Shown in pieces: positions 42,060-52,318 of a stretch of 54,985 nucleotides of DNA. Origin of the DNA: GCA-003244245 sp035714625. GTDB lineage: Bacteria > Actinomycetota > Actinomycetes > Mycobacteriales > Pseudonocardiaceae. The notes below the pieces were generated by a model that did not search any database, was not told the DNA's origin, and saw only the letters and a list, made by a program, of their open reading frames with translations. How positions within the stretch are numbered: position 1 is the stretch's first letter; the number at the start of each line of letters is the position of its first letter. The position numbers and the translations under genes are program-made. The DNA is taken from positions 1 to 54,985 of the forward strand of contig DASTLT010000225.1 in the NCBI GenBank assembly GCA_035714625.1. Direction: 5' to 3'.

Positions 42060-43136
42060 TCAACGGGGTGGGTTGATGAGGATGGTGCGCAGCCGGCCTA
42101 CCTCGGTCATCCGGCGCTCGGCGAGGTGGTCAGCGGCGACGGAGGGGGGCACGCCGTCCCGTTCGGCCAGCTCGAAGATCGAGCGCGTGGTGTGGAAGAT
42201 CCCGGCGCCCCGGGCGCTGGCCCGCTCGAAGTCGAAGCCACCGATCTCGTCGGCGACCTGGATGACACCGCCGGAGTTCACCACGTAATCGGGGGCGTAC
42301 AGGATGCCCCGCGCCTCGAGCAGCTTCTCCACCCCGGGGTGTTCCAACTGGTTGTTCGCTCCGCCGCAGACGATCTTGGCGGTGAGTGCGGCCACGGTCT
42401 CGTCGTCCAGCGCCCAACTGAGGGCACAAGGGGCGTAGACGTCGATCGGCTCGCGGATCAGCGCCGCGGTGTCGGGCACCACCGTGACCTCGGGGTGCGC
42501 GGCCCGGACCCGAGCGATCGCCGGCTCGCTGACGTCGGTCACGAGCACCTGCGCTCCGTCCCCCACCAGGTGCTCGACCAGCAGGTGCCCGACCTTGCCG
42601 ACGCCGGCGATGCCTACCCGCCGACCGGCGAGGGTAGGCTCGCCCCAGACATGCTCGACGGCTGCCCGCATGCCCTGGAACACCCCGAGCGCGGTGAGGA
42701 TCGAGGAGTCACCCGCCCCGCCGTAGACCATGGAGCGCCCGGTGACGAACTCGCACTCGCGGGCGACGACGTCCATGTCCTCGACGTAGGTGCCCACATC
42801 GCAGGCCGTGATATAGCGCCCGCCCAGGGACTGCACGAACCGGCCGTAGGCGCGCAGCAGTGCCTCGGTCTTGTGCCGGAGCGGGTCGCCGAGGATGACG
42901 GCCTTGCCGCCACCGTGGTCCAGCCCGGCGAGGGCGTTCTTGTACGACATCGAGCGGGACAGGTGCAACACGTCGGCGAGTGCGTCCTGCTCGCTGAGGT
43001 AGGGATGGAAGCGGGTGCCGCCGAGCGCCGGCCCCAGGGCAGTGGAGTGAATGGCGATGATGGCGCGCAGCCCGGAGGGCTCGTCTCGGCAGAACACGAC
43101 CTGTTCGTGGTCGCTGGACCGGAATACCTCTGTCAC
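42060..43136 (-). CDS. vdh: valine/leucine-type amino acid dehydrogenase
   Basis: A 358-residue NAD-dependent Glu/Leu/Phe/Val dehydrogenase, oxidatively deaminating branched-chain amino acids. It shows ALGGTRFHPYLSEQDALADV, catalytic Lys in AGLDHGGGKAVILGDP, the second catalytic segment ACDVGTYVEDMD, and the Rossmann loop VGIAGVGKVGHLL. It most resembles Streptomyces valine dehydrogenase. The GTG start has GAGGGGAG upstream. It lies upstream of lhr on the same strand, but lhr appears to have its own promoter. Confidence 0.9.
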   Translation of the reverse strand: MTEVFRSSDHEQVVFCRDEPSGLRAIIAIHSTALGPALGGTRFHPYLSEQDALADVLHLSRSMSYKNALAGLDHGGGKAVILGDPLRHKTEALLRAYGRFVQSLGGRYITACDVGTYVEDMDVVARECEFVTGRSMVYGGAGDSSILTALGVFQGMRAAVEHVWGEPTLAGRRVGIAGVGKVGHLLVEHLVGDGAQVLVTDVSEPAIARVRAAHPEVTVVPDTAALIREPIDVYAPCALSWALDDETVAALTAKIVCGGANNQLEHPGVEKLLEARGILYAPDYVVNSGGVIQVADEIGGFDFERASARGAGIFHTTRSIFELAERDGVPPSVAADHLAERRMTEVGRLRTILINPPR

Positions 43137-43285
43137 GGTGGTGACTCCCCTCTACCCGCGGCGCATGCTGTGCCCGCGGTGCTACCACCGAGCCTAGGAC
43201 TGCTGGCCCAGCGGACGTCCCGCGCCCACTGCTCAGGGTGGATGGCACCATCTAGGTGGGGTAGGGCGCACGGCGAGGAGAGAGC

Positions 43286-44815
43286 ATGCGAGTCACCGGA
43301 GTGGGTCACGCTGGGCTGTTCATCGAGACAGTGGGGGGTAGCGTGCTGTGCGACCCCTGGGTGAACCCGGCGTTCTTCAGCTCATGGTTTCCCTTCCCGG
43401 ACAACAGCGACCTGGAATGGGACCGGTTCGGGCAGGCCGACTACCTCTACGTCTCGCACCTGCACCGCGACCACTTCGATGCCGAGCTGCTGCGCCGGCA
43501 CGTGCGCAAGGACACCACGGTGCTGCTGCCCGACTACCCCACCGACGAGCTGGAGCGCGAGCTCGCCGCGCTGGGCTTCACCGACTTCCTGCGTACCAGC
43601 AGCGGGGTGCCGGTGCAGCGTGCCGGGCTGCGCATCATGATCACGTCATTGACCGGGCCGAGCGATGGGCCGATCGGTGACTCGGCGCTGTCGCTGGACG
43701 ACGGCCGCACGGTGATTCTCAACCAGAATGACGCCCACCCGCTGGACGTCGAGGCGCTGCGCGAGTTCGGGGCGGTGCACGGCTACTTCACCCAGTTCTC
43801 CGGAGCGATCTGGTGGCCGATGGTCTACGACCTGCCGGCGGGCGCGAAGCGGGAGTTCGCCCGGCGCAAGCGAGCCGGGCAGTCCGATCGGGCACTGCGC
43901 TACATCGACGCCGTCGGGGCCGCGCACGTGTTCCCTACCGCGGGCCCACCCTGCTTCCTCGACAATGAGCTGTTCGACCACAACGGTCTTGGCCGTGACG
44001 GGGAGAGCATCTTCACCGATCAGATGGAGTTCCTCGCCGAGCTGGCCGCCGCCCGGCCCGGTGTGTCGGCGCACCTGCTGCTGCCGGGCAGCGTCGCCGA
44101 ACTGGACGGGCCGCACTGCGTGCTGACGCACGAGCGGCACTCCGCATCCGAGATCCGGCACATCTTCGGCGCGAAGACCGCGTACCTGCGCGAGTACCAG
44201 GCCCGTGCCCGCCCGGCCATGGACCGGGAACGAGCCAGCCGGGCGCCGGTCCCCGCTGACCTGTTGGAGCAACTCAAAGACTGGTGGGAGCCGCTGCTCA
44301 AGCGGGCCGAGAACATCTGCACCGGCGTCGGCGGCCCGGTCCGTCTCGACGTCGGTGAGCGCTCACTAGTGATCGACTTTATCGCCCGCGAGGTGCGCGA
44401 GTACGCCGGCGAGCACTGCCGCTACCGGCTGTCCACCGCAGCGGAGCTGGTCGCCACCAATCTGGCCCGCCGCGAGGTGGACTGGTCGAACAGCCTGTTC
44501 CTCTCGCTGCGATTCCGGGCCAGCCGGATCGGCCAGTACAACGAGTTCGTCTACATCTTCTTCAAGTGCCTGTCCGAGGAGCGCATCGACTACGTCGAGA
44601 ACTGGTACGAGGAACAGGGCGACGACGGCGCGGACATCGGGCTGGACGGTTGGCGGGTGCAGCGTCGCTGTCCGCATCTGCGGGCCGATCTGGCCCGGTT
44701 CGGCTCGATCTGCGACGGGGTGCTGACCTGCGCCTTGCACGGTTGGCGCTTCGACCTGGCCAGCGGGCGCTGCCTGACCTCAGCTGGGCACCCCATACGC
44801 GCTACGCGTCTGTGA
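43286..44815 (+). CDS. MBL-fold hydrolase fused to a Rieske domain (CMAH-like)
   Basis: A 509-residue protein. Residues 1-260 are a metallo-beta-lactamase fold with the HxHxDH motif SHLHRDHFD (H58, H60, D62, H63). A middle region resembles the C-terminal part of CMP-N-acetylneuraminate hydroxylase-type proteins. The C-terminus is a Rieske-like domain with CPH (C462, H464) and CALHGW (C482, H485) as [2Fe-2S] ligands. In CMAH the Rieske domain is N-terminal, so the order here is reversed. AGGAG precedes the ATG. The substrate is unknown; sialic-acid chemistry should not be assumed. Confidence 0.8.
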   Translation: MRVTGVGHAGLFIETVGGSVLCDPWVNPAFFSSWFPFPDNSDLEWDRFGQADYLYVSHLHRDHFDAELLRRHVRKDTTVLLPDYPTDELERELAALGFTDFLRTSSGVPVQRAGLRIMITSLTGPSDGPIGDSALSLDDGRTVILNQNDAHPLDVEALREFGAVHGYFTQFSGAIWWPMVYDLPAGAKREFARRKRAGQSDRALRYIDAVGAAHVFPTAGPPCFLDNELFDHNGLGRDGESIFTDQMEFLAELAAARPGVSAHLLLPGSVAELDGPHCVLTHERHSASEIRHIFGAKTAYLREYQARARPAMDRERASRAPVPADLLEQLKDWWEPLLKRAENICTGVGGPVRLDVGERSLVIDFIAREVREYAGEHCRYRLSTAAELVATNLARREVDWSNSLFLSLRFRASRIGQYNEFVYIFFKCLSEERIDYVENWYEEQGDDGADIGLDGWRVQRRCPHLRADLARFGSICDGVLTCALHGWRFDLASGRCLTSAGHPIRATRL

Positions 44816-44958
44816 ATAGCGATGTGGCTCAGGACTCACAACGCCACTCACCGGTCGCCGTTCCAGCGCCAGTGCGGCCCGGCGTGGCCGTCGCCCGCAC
44901 TGGCGGCTGTCGGTGCTCGCGCTAGCCGCCGGCCTGCTGGTGCTGCCGTTCCTGGTGA

Positions 44959-45081
44959 TCAGCGTCCGCGCTGCTGCCACCACCAGCGGATGAGTACCGC
45001 CAGCGCAGCGAGTAGACCCAGCAGGATCACCAGCTGGCCGGTGGGGGATGACAGTCCGGTGGGATCGGTCTGGCTGAGCAC
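44959..45081 (-). CDS. candidate 40-residue single-helix membrane protein
   Basis: From GTG 45081 the peptide starts VLSQTDPTGLSSPTGQ, has one transmembrane helix (LVILLGLLAALAVLI) and ends RWWWQQRGR, a good positive-inside anchor. Codon third positions are mostly G/C. A -10-like TATCGT (45088-45093, minus strand) lies six bases before the GTG, so it may be leaderless and divergent from the DUF3046 gene. No homology recognised. Confidence 0.45.
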   Translation of the reverse strand: MLSQTDPTGLSSPTGQLVILLGLLAALAVLIRWWWQQRGR

Positions 45082-45109
45082 CCCGAAACGATATCTCCGG
45101 GCGGGCACC

Positions 45110-45124
45110 TAGCCTGAAGGGGTG
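45110..45124 (+). promoter_or_regulatory. -10 element for leaderless DUF3046 transcript
   Basis: TAGCCT (45110-45115) lies six bases before the GTG at 45122. Confidence 0.5.
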
Positions 45125-45316
45125 CGGATAACTCATTTCCGGCAGCGCATGGACGAGGAGTTCGGCCCGGTGCGGGCCGCTGCGCTGGCCCACGACCACG
45201 TGTTTGCCGAGCTCGGCGGCCGTACGGTGGACGCTGCCCTGGAGGCCGGGATCGACATCAAGCGGGTGTGGGCTGCCGTGTGCACCGCCTTCGACGTCCC
45301 CGAAGAGCGTCGGTGA
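45122..45316 (+). CDS. DUF3046 small protein upstream of recA (Rv2738c-like)
   Basis: A 64-residue protein starting VRITHFRQRMDEEFGPVRA and ending WAAVCTAFDVPEERR, which is the DUF3046 family always found beside recA in actinobacteria (Rv2738c-recA-recX order). It has no cysteine cluster or membrane segment and is probably helical. Function unknown; the fixed position next to recA suggests a DNA-repair link. Confidence 0.85.
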   Translation: MRITHFRQRMDEEFGPVRAAALAHDHVFAELGGRTVDAALEAGIDIKRVWAAVCTAFDVPEERR

Positions 45317-45342
45317 CCCCCTAGCACATCGGCGTGTCGGCA

Positions 45343-45371
45343 CTGACCTCGAACACCTGTTCGGCTAGGCT
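45343..45371 (+). promoter_or_regulatory. LexA-controlled recA promoter P2-type
   Basis: CTGACC (45343-45348) as a -35, a 17-base spacer and TAGGCT (45366-45371) as the -10. The spacer is filled by TCGAACACCTGTTCGG (45349-45364), one base off the perfect LexA box TCGAAC-N4-GTTCGA. Confidence 0.8.
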
Positions 45372-45424
45372 GTTGTCCACAGCCGGACCCGCTGTCCACA
45401 GCTCCGGTGTGCGCTGCCGCGAAG

Positions 45425-45446
45425 TGTCGGTCCCACCGTCTAGCGT
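45425..45446 (+). promoter_or_regulatory. LexA-independent RecA-NDp promoter of recA
   Basis: TGTCGGT (45425-45431), nine bases, then TAGCGT (45441-45446), 44 bases upstream of the ATG. It matches the mycobacterial RecA-NDp motif recognised with PafBC. recA therefore has the same dual promoter layout as in M. tuberculosis, with the LexA promoter upstream. Confidence 0.72.
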
Positions 45447-45489
45447 CGGCGTCGGCCCAGAAGACTGATCAGCGAGGGTGGACCATCAA

Positions 45490-47165
<1,676 letters not shown>

Positions 47166-47166
<1 letters not shown>

Positions 47167-47699
47167 TGGCTCCGATCGGGCAGAGCCCTCCGGGGCTTGC
47201 AATCGATCTCGTAATGCAGGCGCGGGGGATCTGCCTGAAGTTGCTCACCGCCCGGCCGCGCAGCCGGGCGGAGCTGGCCGATGCCCTGCGCGAGCGAGGG
47301 ATTCCCGAGGATGTCCGCGAGACCGTGCTCGACCGCCTCGGAGAGGTGGGCCTGGTGGACGATGCGGCGTTCGCCGAGTCGACGGTGCACTCCGGGCGTG
47401 CCTACCGAGGCTTGGGCAGACATGCGCTGAGCGCAGAGCTTCGCCGCCGGGGAGTGCCCGACGGCCTGGCCCACGAGGCGGTGGCTACGTTGCAGCCCGG
47501 GGACGAGGAACAGCGGGCTCGCGAGCTGGTCCGGCGCAAGCTGCGCAGCACCACAGGGCGAGACCCGGCTACGCGGGTGCGCAGGCTCGTCGGCATGTTG
47601 GTCCGCAAGGGTTACCCCGAGGGGATGGCGTTTCGCGTGGTGCGCGACGAACTCGGCTCGGAGGGATGGCCCGCCGAGGTCGAGTCCGGCCCAGACTGA
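47166..47699 (+). CDS. recX: regulatory protein RecX
   Basis: A 177-residue RecX, modulator of RecA filament growth. Three tandem three-helix modules are visible, with LLTARPRSRAELADALRERG, FAESTVHSGRAYRGLGRHAL and RRLVGMLVRKGYPEGMAFRV. The ATG shares one base with the recA stop (TGATG), so expression follows recA. The 3' end overlaps the convergent LysR gene by 88 bases. Confidence 0.93.
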
Positions 47700-48646
47700 C
47701 TGCTGCCGGGCACCTGGGGCGGGATGAATGCGACACCGGAGGGGAGATCATCGCGCGCGTGCGCGTCCTGTAGCAGGTCCAGCAGGACGGCGCGGAATTC
47801 CTCGGCGGCCCGGGTCGGATGCATGTCGGTGCGGTGCGCCAGTGTGATCGTGCGGGTGGGGACGGGCGGTACGAACGGCACGCCACGCAGCTTTGGACGT
47901 CCCAGCAGGACCATACTGGGCACCACTGCGACACCCAGGCCGGCCTCGACGAAGCTGAGCACCGCGTCCATCTCACCCCCCTCGATGGCGAAGCGCGGCT
48001 GGAATCCGGCCCGCTGGCAGGCGGTCAAGGTCATCGCGCGCAAGTCATAGCCCTCGCGGAACATCACCAGCGGCCGGTCCCGAAGGTCATCGATCCGGAA
48101 GGAAGTCAGGTCGAGGGCCATGGCACGTGGCACGGCGACCGTGAGTTGCTCGCGCAGGATCGGCACGGTGTCCAGGGTGGGATCACCGCGGTGCAGCGGA
48201 GATGTGATCACTGCCAGGTCGATGGCTCCTTCGGCGACCTGGCGCACCAGATCCCGGGATCCGCATTCGTCGATGATGAGCTGGATCCCGGGATAACGGG
48301 CATTGAAGCGGGCGAGTGCATCGGACAGCAGTCCAGTACACAGGCTGGGCGTGGCACCCAGCCGCAGCCGCCCCTGGCGAAGCTCGGCCAGCTCGTGCAC
48401 TTGGAGCCGGGCCGTCTCGACGTCGGCCAGGATCCGCCGCGCGAAGGGCACGAGCACCTCTCCGGCCGGGGTGAGGCTGACATTGCCCCGGGCGCGGTGG
48501 AACAGCTCGCTGCCCAGCTCGCGCTCCAGGTTGTGAATCTGCTTACTCAGTGACGGCTGGGCGACGTGGGCGAGCTCTGCGGCGCGGGTGAAGTGGCGGG
48601 TCTGGGCGACCGCAAGAAAGTACACGAGCTGCTGCAGCTGCATCAT
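47612..48646 (-). CDS. LysR-family transcriptional regulator
   Basis: A 344-residue LTTR with N-terminal winged HTH (MQLQQLVYFLAVAQTRHFTR, AAELAHVAQPSLSKQIHNLE) and a two-lobed effector domain (about residues 90-300; GRLRLGATPSLCTG, DLAVITSPLHRGD, FVEAGLGVAVVPS). It is divergent from sdhCAB, so it probably controls that operon and itself. The last about 30 residues (Ser/Thr-rich, antisense to recX) look non-conserved. The ATG at 48643 is an alternative start. The effector is unknown. Confidence 0.88.
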   Translation of the reverse strand: MMQLQQLVYFLAVAQTRHFTRAAELAHVAQPSLSKQIHNLERELGSELFHRARGNVSLTPAGEVLVPFARRILADVETARLQVHELAELRQGRLRLGATPSLCTGLLSDALARFNARYPGIQLIIDECGSRDLVRQVAEGAIDLAVITSPLHRGDPTLDTVPILREQLTVAVPRAMALDLTSFRIDDLRDRPLVMFREGYDLRAMTLTACQRAGFQPRFAIEGGEMDAVLSFVEAGLGVAVVPSMVLLGRPKLRGVPFVPPVPTRTITLAHRTDMHPTRAAEEFRAVLLDLLQDAHARDDLPSGVAFIPPQVPGSSQSGPDSTSAGHPSEPSSSRTTRNAIPSG

Positions 48647-48663
48647 GATAGCTTAATCCTATC
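48647..48663. promoter_or_regulatory. candidate LysR-type binding site
   Basis: GATAG (48647-48651), seven bases, CTATC (48659-48663): an inverted repeat with the AT-rich T-N11-A architecture of LTTR boxes, abutting the LysR start codon and about 110 bases upstream of sdhC. It is probably an autoregulatory or sdh-control site. Confidence 0.5.
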
Positions 48664-48770
48664 GAGACAAGCGTCACCATATCTTTGACCTGTGCCACAG
48701 GGGCGGCCTACTGTCGGTGGCCTGGCGTGCTGCGCGCCACCGCCCATCCAGCTCATCGGAGTGCTCACCC

Positions 48771-49592
48771 GTGACCGCTACCTCGCCAGCCCCACCGTCC
48801 GGGGTCCGTCGGCCCGCGCGAGCGGCCACCGAGGCTAGGACTCTGCGCACCGACCGCTGGTGGCTCTCGCCACTCGTGACGGCCGTCGTGCTGAGTGTCT
48901 TCATCGTCTACACGACCATCCGCCTTTTCATGCGAGACTACTACTGGGTTGACGAATACCATTATCTCACCCCCCTGTATTCGCCATGTCTGAGCGACTC
49001 TTGCGCGCCTGGGTCGGCCCACTTCGGTACGCCGTTGCCAGCGTTTCCGCTGGCTGTGCCGTTGTCGATCCTGATCTTTCCAATCATTGCCGGGTTCCGG
49101 CTCAGCTGCTACTACTATCGCAAAGCAGGCTACCGGGCATTCTTGCTGTCACCGCCCGGATGCGCGGTAGTCGAGCCAGCCAAGAGGTACACGGGGGAAA
49201 CTCGATTCCCGCTCGTGCTGCAAAACCTGCACCGTTACTTCTTGTATCTTGCCAGCGCACTGCTACTGATCAACACCTATGACGCTGTGCTGGCGTTCTT
49301 CCCCGCCGACGGTGGCTTCGGGTTGGGCGTGGGCTCACTGATCCTGCTGGTCAACGTCATTATGTTGTGGTTGTATTCGCTGTCCTGCCACGCTTGCAGG
49401 CATATTTTCGGTGGTAGGCTCAAGCACTTCTCGAAACATCCCGTGCAGTACTGGTTCTGGACTCAGCTCTCCAAGTTCAACGGCCGCCATATGCAGTTTG
49501 CCTGGACGTCGCTGATAACGGTGATGCTCACGGACTTCTACATCATGGCCGTCGCTGTGGGCTGGATCGCCGACCTGCGCCTCGTCAACTAA
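48771..49592 (+). CDS. sdhC: succinate dehydrogenase membrane anchor subunit (Rv0249c-like)
   Basis: A 273-residue membrane subunit, exactly the length of Rv0249c. The GTG at 48771 has GGAG nine bases upstream. Five or so transmembrane helices are visible (WLSPLVTAVVLSVFIVYTTI, FPLAVPLSILIFPIIAGF, YFLYLASALLLINTYDAVL, and two more), with candidate heme-ligand histidines in NLHRYFLYL, LSCHACRH and NGRHMQFAW. It forms a trimeric SdhCAB complex with a single large anchor, oxidising succinate and reducing menaquinone. Confidence 0.9.
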   Translation: MTATSPAPPSGVRRPARAATEARTLRTDRWWLSPLVTAVVLSVFIVYTTIRLFMRDYYWVDEYHYLTPLYSPCLSDSCAPGSAHFGTPLPAFPLAVPLSILIFPIIAGFRLSCYYYRKAGYRAFLLSPPGCAVVEPAKRYTGETRFPLVLQNLHRYFLYLASALLLINTYDAVLAFFPADGGFGLGVGSLILLVNVIMLWLYSLSCHACRHIFGGRLKHFSKHPVQYWFWTQLSKFNGRHMQFAWTSLITVMLTDFYIMAVAVGWIADLRLVN

Positions 49593-49601
49593 GGATAACC
49601 G

Positions 49602-51509
49602 ATGACCGAGATTGAGCGGCACGACTACGACGTCGTGGTGATCGGCGCGGGCGGTGCCGGGTTACGTGCCGCTATCGAGGCCCGCGAGCTGGGCAAACGC
49701 ACCGCCGTCATCTGCAAGTCCCTGTTCGGCAAGGCCCACACGGTGATGGCCGAGGGCGGTATCGCTGCCGCCATGGGCAACGCGAACCCACGGGACAACT
49801 GGGAGATTCATTTCCGCGACACCATGCGCGGGGGCAAGTTCCTCAACAACTGGCGGATGGCCGAGCTACACGCCAAAGAGGCGCCACAGCGAGTGTGGGA
49901 GCTGGAGACCTACGGGGCGCTGTTCGACCGCACCAAAGACGGCAAGATCAGTCAACGCAACTTTGGCGGGCACGAGTACCCGCGGCTGGCGCACGTCGGT
50001 GACCGAACTGGCTTGGAGCTGATCCGGACACTGCAGCAGAAAATCGTGTCGCTGCAGCAGGAGGATTTCGCTCAGCACGGCGACTACGAGGTCAACCTCC
50101 GGGTTTTCAGCGAGTGCACGGTCACTGACCTGCTCACCGATGCCGGCGCGGTGGCCGGGGCGTTCGGCTACTGGCGTGAGACCGGTCGTTTCATCCAGTT
50201 CAACGCCCCTGCGGTGATACTGGCAACCGGCGGGATCGGCAAGTCCTTCAAGGTTACCAGCAACTCCTGGGAGTACACCGGGGACGGACACGCGCTCGCG
50301 TTGCGCGCGGGCGGATCGCTGATCAATATGGAGTTCGTCCAGTTCCATCCCACCGGGATGGTCTGGCCGCCCAGTGTGAAGGGGATCCTGGTCACCGAGT
50401 CGGTCCGGGGCGACGGTGGGGTGCTGCGCAATTCGGAGGGCAGGCGTTTCATGTTCGACTACATCCCGGAGGTCTTCAAGGACAAGTATGCGACCACCGA
50501 GGCAGAGGCAGACGGGTGGTACGAGGATCCGGAACACTACCGCCGCCCGCCCGAACTGCTGCCCCGGGATGAGGTGGCCCGGGCGATCAACTCGGAGGTC
50601 AAGGCGGGTCGCGGGTCACCGCACAGCGGGGTGTTCCTCGACGTCTCCACCCGGATGCCCGCCGACGTCATCCGCAGGCGGCTGCCCTCGATGTACCACC
50701 AGTTCAAGGAGCTGGCAGAGGTGGATATCACCGCTGAGCCGATGGAGGTCGGCCCCACCTGCCACTATGTGATGGGAGGCGTGGAGGTTGATCCGGACAC
50801 CGCGGCGGCCACGGTGCCCGGGTTGTTCGCTGCCGGTGAGGTGGCGGGCGGGATGCATGGCTCGAACCGGCTAGGTGGTAACTCGCTGTCCGACCTGCTT
50901 GTGTTCGGCCGTCGGGCTGGACTCGGAGCGGCCACCTATGTGGACGCATTGGGTGCTTCGCGGCCTGCGGTGCGTGCCGAGAATGTTGTGACCGCGGCGC
51001 AACGCGCGGTGGCGCCATTCGCCGGGCATGGGAGTGACGGGGTGGGCGACGAGAACCCGTACACGGTGCATCAGCAACTACAGCAGACCATGAACGATCT
51101 GGTCGGCATCATCCGCCGGGCGGATGAGATGGAACTGGCACTGAAGAAACTTGACGAGCTGGGCAGGCGGGCGCAGCACGTTCTGGTGGAGGGGCACCGG
51201 CAGTTCAACCCAGGCTGGCACCTGGCGCTGGACCTGCGGAATATGCTCACGGTAAGCGAATGCGTTGCCCGGGCCGCCCAGGAGCGTACCGAGAGCCGGG
51301 GTGGGCACACCCGCGAGGACCATCCGCACATGGACCCCGATTGGCGCCGGGTAGTGCTGGCGTGTACCCAGGACGGGGACGGTGCCATCCACGTCACGCG
51401 TAAGGAGCAACCGCCGATGCACCCGGACCTGCTCGCGCTGTTCGATCTCGACGAGCTGAAGAAGTACTTCACCGCTGAGGAGCTTCCGGGAGGGACGGAC
51501 CCCAGATGA
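49602..51509 (+). CDS. sdhA: succinate dehydrogenase flavoprotein subunit (Rv0248c-like)
   Basis: A 635-residue flavoprotein: N-terminal FAD fold VVVIGAGGAGLRAAIEARE, covalent-FAD histidine H46 in KAHTVMAEGG, EFVQFHPTGM, the active-site RGDGGVLRN region, and GLFAAGEVAGGMHGSNRLGG. It catalyses succinate/fumarate interconversion in the cytoplasmic domain. It lies nine bases after sdhC and overlaps sdhB as ATGA. Confidence 0.95.
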   Translation: MTEIERHDYDVVVIGAGGAGLRAAIEARELGKRTAVICKSLFGKAHTVMAEGGIAAAMGNANPRDNWEIHFRDTMRGGKFLNNWRMAELHAKEAPQRVWELETYGALFDRTKDGKISQRNFGGHEYPRLAHVGDRTGLELIRTLQQKIVSLQQEDFAQHGDYEVNLRVFSECTVTDLLTDAGAVAGAFGYWRETGRFIQFNAPAVILATGGIGKSFKVTSNSWEYTGDGHALALRAGGSLINMEFVQFHPTGMVWPPSVKGILVTESVRGDGGVLRNSEGRRFMFDYIPEVFKDKYATTEAEADGWYEDPEHYRRPPELLPRDEVARAINSEVKAGRGSPHSGVFLDVSTRMPADVIRRRLPSMYHQFKELAEVDITAEPMEVGPTCHYVMGGVEVDPDTAAATVPGLFAAGEVAGGMHGSNRLGGNSLSDLLVFGRRAGLGAATYVDALGASRPAVRAENVVTAAQRAVAPFAGHGSDGVGDENPYTVHQQLQQTMNDLVGIIRRADEMELALKKLDELGRRAQHVLVEGHRQFNPGWHLALDLRNMLTVSECVARAAQERTESRGGHTREDHPHMDPDWRRVVLACTQDGDGAIHVTRKEQPPMHPDLLALFDLDELKKYFTAEELPGGTDPR

Positions 51510-52273
51510 GTTACCAACAACGCTTCCGGGTATGGCGGGGCGACGCCGACGGCGGGCAGCTCGCCGACTTCGATGTGGAGGTCCATGAGGGTGAGGTCGT
51601 GCTTGATGTGATCCATCGCGTGCAGGCCACCCAGGCCCCCGACCTCGCGGTCCGGTGGAACTGCAAGGCGGGTAAGTGCGGGTCGTGCAGTGCGGAGATC
51701 AACGGCCAGCCTCGCCTGCTCTGCATGACCCGGATGTCCACGCTGCCGTCCGAGCAGCCAGTGACGATCACCCCGATGCGGACCTTCCCCATCATCCGCG
51801 ACCTGGTCACCGACGTCTCGTACAACTATCAGAAGGCGCGCCAGGTGCGGGCATTCGTTCCGCCCAAGGGCCTGCAGCCCGGTGAATACCGGATGCAGCA
51901 GGTGGACGTGGCACGCTCCCAGGAGTTCCGCAAGTGCATCGAGTGCTTCCTGTGCCAGAATACCTGTCATGTGATCCGCGATCACGAGGAGAACAAGGAA
52001 CGCTTCTCCGGGCCGCGCTACCTCATGCGGATCGCCGAACTGGATATGCACCCACTGGACGTTGCCACCGACGAGGGTGTGGACCGCAGGAAAGAGGCAC
52101 AGGACGGCCACGGCCTCGGCTTCTGCAACATCACCAAGTGCTGCACCGAGGTCTGCCCGGAACACATCAAGATCACAGACAACGCCCTGATTCCGATGAA
52201 GGAACGGGTAGTCGACGTCCGCTTCGACCCCTTGGCCCGCCTGCTCCGTCGCAATCAGCAGGGAGGATCTTGA
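51506..52273 (+). CDS. sdhB: succinate dehydrogenase iron-sulfur subunit (Rv0247c-like)
   Basis: A 255-residue iron-sulfur protein. The [2Fe-2S] ligands are C53, C58, C61 and C73 (CKAGKCGSC ... C). The two other clusters use C144-x2-C147-x2-C150-x3-C154 and C207/C212/C213/C217 (GFCNITKCCTEVCPEH), consistent with [4Fe-4S] and [3Fe-4S] centres. It passes electrons from SdhA to SdhC. The ATG overlaps the sdhA stop (ATGA). Confidence 0.95.
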   Translation: MSYQQRFRVWRGDADGGQLADFDVEVHEGEVVLDVIHRVQATQAPDLAVRWNCKAGKCGSCSAEINGQPRLLCMTRMSTLPSEQPVTITPMRTFPIIRDLVTDVSYNYQKARQVRAFVPPKGLQPGEYRMQQVDVARSQEFRKCIECFLCQNTCHVIRDHEENKERFSGPRYLMRIAELDMHPLDVATDEGVDRRKEAQDGHGLGFCNITKCCTEVCPEHIKITDNALIPMKERVVDVRFDPLARLLRRNQQGGS

Positions 52274-52318
52274 CGTGGTAGTACGCTGGAGCGGCCCGCA
52301 CTGACCATCACCTCAAGA

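Noticed and set aside
43286..44815. Assignment as CMP-sialic acid hydroxylase
   Set aside because: The domain order differs and there are no sialic-acid genes nearby; only the MBL and Rieske motifs are supported.
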